The notes under the pieces were generated by a model. It did no database searches, was not told where the DNA came from, and was given only the letters and a program-made list of their open reading frames with translations. A DNA stretch of 64,000 nucleotides from Artocarpus heterophyllus (taxonomy: Eukaryota; Streptophyta; Magnoliopsida; Rosales; Moraceae), in NCBI GenBank assembly GCA_025403435.1, contig JAJQZP010000423.1, positions 145,713-209,712 on the forward strand. Direction: 5' to 3'. Positions 58,797 through 64,000 of this stretch are shown here, in pieces (position 1 is the stretch's first letter; every line of letters begins with the position of its first letter). The translations under genes and the position numbers were made by a program.

Positions 58797-58822
58797 GGAA
58801 GATTTATCTACACAATCTTGTA
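58797..58822 (+). promoter_or_regulatory. Possible DST-like 3' UTR element
   Basis: GGAAGATTTATCTACACAATC..GTA shortly after the stop codon has the outer GGA and GTA blocks but ATCTAC in place of ATAGAT. Weak match. Confidence 0.2.
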
Positions 58823-59477
58823 AAGCATACAATATTATCAATGTTGTATTCTTTCTCCTTTCCTTGTGGAGTGTAAAGAGGCTCCCAGAAATGAGAAATA
58901 TATAAAGGAGATTGTTTGAATAATTCAATTAATTTTTTACCACAATTATATTTGTGCTTCTTTTCTTTTTTTTTTCCATTTGTTATTATCCACTTTTTGC
59001 TTTTTATGTCAGATTAACATGATATTTGATCATGGAGCCGGTTAATTTTTTATTTCATGTGGCTTAGCATTTACTATATAAGTACGACGACGCTCATTGC
59101 CATGGAGATTGGATCGGCAACTGTTCTGTTGTGCTTGCAGAGAAAGAGAAGCTGTTGCAATCTCAGCTGCTTCGTCGAGATCTCATTGGCTACCCTTCAT
59201 GATCTTTCCTGCAATGACCATCTCTGTCGGCAATGCATGGCGGTAGGCCCACGAGTAGCAGTCGATGCGACGACATCAAGGGTTGACGACAATCTAAAAG
59301 CCACGGCCATATCTGGTCCTTTCTAAGTTTTTCCAGTTTTTATTTTTCTTTTTATGTGTGTAAAAATGAAGTTCTATGGATTTTTTTTCTACTTAGTGTG
59401 TTATAATACTAGTATTTTTTTTTATTGTTGGCATATGTATATTTATTGAAAATATCGTGTTAAGCTAGCAACACAGT
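58823..59477. other. Intergenic, no gene recognised
   Basis: T-rich sequence, then a GC-richer stretch (59.09-59.33 kb) with an 89-codon ORF containing several Cys (LSCNDHLCRQC) but no complete motif I recognise. Confidence 0.4.
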
Positions 59478-59860
59478 ATTTTCTAGCCTCCAATGATGTC
59501 ATCGGTGCTTGTGATCAGCGGTGACATTTTCAGTAAATTTTTGTACTTGCATTCCGACAAAATCCCTTGTAAATTTTTGTTTTTACATGTTAATATGGTA
59601 TTTTTCAGCCGCCGATGGTTTGACGAAGTCGTCGGTAAATTTTTATCTTTACATAAAAATACAATATTCAAAACAAAATACAGTACTTCCTAACCATCGG
59701 TGGTCCGATAAAATCATTGATAAATTTTCAACGGCCAATGATCTGGCAAAGTCACCAATAAATGTATGCATTTAATGTAATTACTATATTTTTTAGCCGC
59801 TCGTGGTCTAGCAAAGATGCCAATAAAATTTTGTATTTGTGTAGAAATATGTTATTTACA
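59478..59860. repeat. Degenerate minisatellite
   Basis: About five irregular copies of a core like GCCGNCGATGGTCTGACGAAG followed by TCGTCGGTAAATTTT and an AT-rich spacer. Cores start near 59488, 59610, 59690, 59731 and 59800. Copies are strongly diverged and spaced about 40-120 bp apart. Short ORFs here arise from the repeat. Confidence 0.6.
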
Positions 59861-59900
59861 TATTAATACAATGTTTCCAGGTCACTGGCACCAGTAATAA

Positions 59901-60110
59901 TGTGACGACTCTACTTACGTGGCAGTTGCTTAACTATATGATCTTACTACTTAAATATCTTTTTAACATGAGGTGTTTAGATTTGTAGAATAATTTTAAA
60001 AAATGAGACATAAAATGTTCATTTCTTAAAGCTAAAATCAATCATTTTGCATTAATATGTTTAGTTAAACTCCTTAATTATAGCAATTATGTGATAAACA
60101 GTATTTTAGT
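59901..60110 (-). mobile_element. End of a fourth gypsy LTR of the A/B/C type
   Basis: TGTGACGACTCTACTTACGT..GCAGTTGCTTAACT matches the TGTAACAACCCTACCTACGT end of copy A, continuing for roughly 150-200 bp. The rest is not recognisable, so it is either truncated or too diverged. Confidence 0.55.
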
Positions 60111-60539
60111 ATCTTAAGGTGAAAACATGTTTAATTATGAGTTTTTAATTTTTTTTTTATGTTTACTAATATTTTCGATAATTTTTAGAATCAATTTCAT
60201 ATGTAAAATATTACTTTAGTTTGAAATTAATCAAAACTATAAAAATAATGAGTGGTAATTTCATTTTAAGGCTTGATATATTTTGTAGTGTGTTTTAAGA
60301 TTGTAAATAAGTTATATTATATTTTTTATAATTTCTAAAAATATTTTCAAGTTTTAAAATCATATTTGTGTTAAATCAAAAGAGGCTAAAATTTTAGAAG
60401 TTTGTAATTATTTTCGTGTGCTCTAAGTTAAAATAAATATTTTTAATATTTACAAATTGTAAAAAAATTAATTTTGTTTTAATTATTTATTTTTTGATTT
60501 GAAATTTGGCAAAAAAAAGACTAAAATGGCACCAAAATG

Positions 60540-62133
60540 AGTTAACTCGGACAACAAATGCCTAAAAAATAAATAAATATTGAAATTTAAAAAAAAATAA
60601 GAGACACTTGGCATATTTCTGGCTGTTGATAGTGCCATCTAAATGATCTAACAGTCCAATCTTTGCCAGGTATCACATAACTAGCTGTGCGTCAACGGGC
60701 CCCATATGTCGACCGCAAAGGTACAAAAGTTTGTGATTCTCTGTTGTCGTGCCTACTTAAAGTTGTTCTCAGATCCATTGGACTAGTATACGAAGACTAA
60801 TCCGATGGTCCTCATTTAGTTGTTACTTGGCCCACCTATCCCATGTGCTTCCATGATCCGTAGCTGTTCAACTATGCATTTGACGCCTGAGATCGCGTTG
60901 CTCTCGTATTGCCAGCTGCAACACGCACCGGATAATGGCTAGAAATCTAGATACTAAAGAGGCCTAGTAGCGTGGAGAAAGAAGAAAAAAATGTTTAAAA
61001 GAATTGTGCAACTTGCACAAGTTGAGTCAGCAATTGTCAAAGACAGAAGTGTAAAAAATTATTAAAAAGTTCTCTTAATAGTAATTTTAAGACTCTACAA
61101 ATACCTGGGGGGAGAGCATTAGATCTCCAAGCTCCCTGCAGTGTAGAAACACAGTTTAAATAAATAGTGTTAGTTATTTATATTAGCCTCTCGTCTAAGT
61201 TTTTGTAAAATATTTTTGAGATTATATTGCAAAACTTATGCTCAATATTGTTTCTAGTCTTTTATTAAATATGTCTTTTAGATTTTTCTTTTTAGCTGAG
61301 GTAAGAGGGGGAAACTCTGACAAAATCACTCTAAATATTTTTAGTTTTTTGAGTTGTTATAATGTCAAAATATTTTTTAGAATACTTAAAATTTTAATAC
61401 TTTCTTTGCTAAAACTCTGCCAAAATTTTGGTTTCGATTGTTGACAACATAAACTAGCACAGATAATGCTTGGGAGGACCCTAATTAGCTATAGATAGAG
61501 AATGACTCGGTAAATGCTTAACTTATTAATTTGGTTGTTATTTTAGTTAAGTTATGTTGAAATTCTACTCATTTATTAAGTTGAGTTTTTGCTACATAAT
61601 GCACATGAAATGTCATAATGAATGCTTGGTAATGCTTGATTTATTGTCGACATAGAATACATAATATATTTTTAAACTAATTAATAAATAATTAGATAAA
61701 CTAAAATTTGTTTAAGTTTATTGCCAAAACGAAACATTTGAACCTTAGCTTTGTTATAATTACTATTTTATCCCTTTAATTTGTTGTTATTATTGTTGTT
61801 ATTTTGTTAAAGTTATTTTGAATTAATTGCACTTGTTGTTAAATTTTCATTTTTAATTTTAGCCACATTTCTTATTGTTGAAATTCTAAAATAACGAAAT
61901 TTAGAAAATGAAAAATGATGTAAAAATGTGTAAAATATTGTGAATATATTTTATAAATAATAAATATTAATCCTCATAGTTTTCATCTTTTAAATAAATA
62001 AAAAGTTAATATAATAAATATACTAGAACTAATCAACATCCTTCCCTTTGTTCTCAGATTCACCAAATATTTATTACTTTAGATAACCTTCTACGTGAGG
62101 TTATATCGGATTGTGCAGTTTTAGACCTACTCA
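60540..62133 (+). mobile_element. Probable 5' LTR of a Tat/Athila-like gypsy element (left end unknown)
   Basis: Lies directly upstream of a tRNA-Asp type primer site and a gag relic. Contains a promoter-like CTCTACAAATACCTGG (about 61.09 kb) followed by a leader-like segment. The right end is probably the CTACTCA at 62133. The left limit was not found. ORFs inside are not credible. Confidence 0.45.
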
Positions 62134-62139
62134 AGTTTT

Positions 62140-62157
62140 TGATGCCATTGCCGGGGA
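62140..62157 (+). other. Primer binding site (tRNA-Asp type)
   Basis: TGATGCCATTGCCGGGGA matches TGGCGCCGTTGCCGGGGA at 15 of 18 bases. All three differences are C to T or G to A. Confidence 0.75.
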
Positions 62158-62907
62158 ACGAAATTGTTTTCAATGCAATATATTTTGTATATTATATTTT
62201 CTTTTTCTTTTATTTTTTATTTTATTCTCTTTTTCTGTTTTATTTGTTTTCTTTTTAATATTTGTTGTTTTGTAGGAGCTAAGTGCTGTTCACGTAAATC
62301 TGCATGCATTTTTCTGCAATCACGATTCACATCAAGCACAATTCACTTTGCTATTCATAATTAAAAATTTTAAAAAACAAAAAATTCAAAAAAAAATTAT
62401 AAAAAATTTATTTTATTTTTATTTTTTTTGTAATATATTTATTTTGTTAGTTTTAGGTTTTTCACTTAGAAATAAAACTTCATAAAACTTTAGAGTTAGG
62501 TTTTTCATAAAATAATAAATTGTTTTTGTGTAAAATCTTCTTTGAGGAAGTTCTGTTTGGGGACTGGTACTGGTTTGTAGCCTTTTCCCATAACTAGTTA
62601 ATTTTGGAGATTCTCCCAATACCAGTCATTCTAGGAACGTTGTTCTGACTAGGAGGTTGGTTTTTAAGGAGCTTTAGCCCCACCAATCTTTCTTAGGAAC
62701 ATTCTTAAAGAATATAATTCTCAAAATCTACAAAATAAATAAGGCAGATGCTTTTCATTCACTACTTTATTCTCCCCAAAGAAAGAAAAGCTTAGCATCT
62801 CGTTTATAAAATTCTGTAAATATTTTAATAATTTGTATGCTAGTTTGGTCTCGTGTTTTTAAAACTCATAGATTAATTAGGAAAAGTTTAGAACCACTTT
62901 TCCTAAA
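62158..62907 (+). other. Leader of gypsy element
   Basis: T-rich untranslated sequence between primer site and gag. No coding sequence. Confidence 0.5.
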
Positions 62908-63686
62908 ATGGTTGATAATGAAAGTGTTCACAACAAAAACATTGTTAATCAATAAATCATCAATCGTGTTCATTCAATGCGAGAATATTTGCAACTAACC
63001 TGAAAATCCATTCCATCATGTTTGGTTTTTCTCCTTAATGCCCATAACTTTACGTTTAAACTAAGAATGATCAATTTGCTTCTAAATTTTCATGGTTTAG
63101 AGTCTGAAAATCCTTACTTGTATCTTAGAGAGTTTGAAGATGTTTATGCTACCTTCACTGACCAAGATATTTCAAATGGAACGGTAAGACTGAAGCTTTT
63201 TCTTTTTTCTTCAAAAGAAAAGGCTAAAACTTAGCTTACATCTTTGAAACATAGGTCAATTGGTGCATGGCATGAAATGCAAACTGAGTTTTTGAATAAA
63301 TTCTTTCTAACTCTTAAAATCTATGCTTTAAAGCAACAAATTCAAATTTTTTCCAAAAATACAAAAGAAGTTTGTTTTCAATATTAGGAACGTTTTAAGA
63401 ATTTTTTGAACTCTTGCCCATATCATGGTTTTGAAATATGGCATTGTATTGGTTTCTTTTATGAAGGTTTAACTCTTGAAATTCGTCAATTCATTAAAAC
63501 AATGTGTAATAGAGAATTCCTTGATAAAGAACCTGATAAAGTGTTATATTTTCTTCATAACTTATGAAGAAGGCTTGATTATTGGGAACATGTCAATTCT
63601 AAAGGCTGATTAGGTCTAATCTTCCTAATGCTCAAAGAGGTGTTCATCAACTTAGTCAAGAGAATGATCTAAGTGCTAGGATTACC
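62908..63686 (+). pseudogene. Ty3/gypsy gag relic with stops at conserved Trp codons
   Basis: Begins MVDNESVHNKN. SMREYLQLT is followed by FHGLESENPYLYLREFEDV, TVRLKLFLFSSKEKAKT with a stop, RSIGAWHEMQTEFLNKFF, then a stop in the ERFKNFLNSCPYHGFEIW segment, FYEGLTLEIRQFI, and NLPNAQRGVHQLSQENDL. This order matches Gag of Athila/Tat-type elements (HGLESExPYxHLxEFExx, VRLKLFPFSLKDKAKTW, WERFKDLLxxCPHHGxxxW). Two stops replace Trp (TGG to TAG). Further stops and an apparent loss occur before 63.65 kb. Truncated at 63687 by an LTR-like start. Confidence 0.85.
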
Positions 63687-64000
63687 TGTCACGCCCTGGA
63701 GTATGGGAGGTGACGTGGTGGAATATTTAAGTTAAATAAAGAAGAATTTAATTAAAAACAATGGTTTAAGAATCAAATTAAGTGAGAAATAAGAAGATTT
63801 CCACCACATTTTTATAAAAGAATTTATAAATATTAAGCAAATAATAAAAATTAAATAAAAACGGCGAATATGGGTTCCACAACTTGTGCACACATATGGT
63901 ACTGACAATATCATAAATACAATCACAGTCCAGATACAAATAAAGTTAAAATCTTACATGCCTTGATTAAATAATATAAAATATAAATCAATCCTCCTAT
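63687..64000. mobile_element. Start of another LTR-like element, runs off the window
   Basis: The gag relic stops being recognisable at TGTCACGCCCTGGAGTATGGG, a typical start of plant gypsy LTRs. The remaining 300 bp is AT-rich. The other end lies outside the window, so identity and orientation are uncertain. Confidence 0.5.

Noticed and set aside
1..64000. tRNA, rRNA or CRISPR features
   Set aside because: No cloverleaf-like or rRNA-like sequence was noticed by eye, and no regular short repeats with unique spacers. The repeats present are microsatellites, LTRs and one minisatellite.

Overview
The window is AT-rich nuclear DNA from a flowering plant, most likely a eudicot. The evidence is a cluster of SAUR (small auxin up-regulated RNA) genes embedded in Ty1/copia and Ty3/gypsy LTR retrotransposons, with tRNA-iMet and tRNA-Asp type primer binding sites. 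No species can be named from the sequence alone. Nothing bacterial, viral or CRISPR-like was seen.

Layout. 0-2 kb: two intact divergent SAUR genes (194-505 minus, 1669-1965 plus). 1.87-15.5 kb: a direct tandem duplication of about 6.8 kb. It begins inside the second SAUR gene and ends in a Ty3/gypsy gag relic. It leaves a 3' SAUR fragment at the junction and two copies of a small uncharacterised ORF, the second without its start codon. 15.5-33 kb: old retrotransposon debris, dominated by very long Ty3/gypsy-type LTRs (19975-23412, about 25.26-26.61 kb, 27163-32115) and a copia LTR fragment. 33.08-47.32 kb: a nested pair of copia elements on the minus strand. A 9.6 kb element (37054-46673, duplication AATGG) sits inside the gag gene of an older 4.6 kb element (LTRs 33077-33384 and 47016-47323). 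47.3-58.8 kb: the rest of the SAUR cluster, with four broken copies (47796, 49458, 55215, 57244) and one intact gene (58479-58781), separated by a MITE-like inverted repeat, a copia LTR with a broken gag, and gypsy LTR pieces. 58.9-64 kb: a degenerate minisatellite, another gypsy LTR end, and the start of a decayed Tat/Athila-like gypsy element (primer site 62140-62157, gag relic 62908-63686) cut by a further LTR-like sequence at 63687.

How it fits together. The only clear host genes are SAURs. Family knowledge links SAURs to auxin-driven cell expansion, usually through PP2C.D phosphatase inhibition. Here one ancestral SAUR cluster appears to have been split by roughly 40 kb of transposon insertions and a segmental tandem duplication. 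Three of eight recognisable copies keep full reading frames. The others carry single nonsense codons, an in-frame deletion, a frameshift or a truncation.

The observations most worth a second look are: the templated filler DNA at the tandem-duplication junction; an inverted templated insertion that made a perfect 13-bp hairpin and a frameshift inside the younger copia pol; three giant LTRs that share one conserved module but have unrelated GC-richer modules ending at splice-donor consensus sequences; an unusual degenerate minisatellite; and the 81-codon ORF. No novel multi-gene system was found. All calls rest on reading the sequence; no searches were run.
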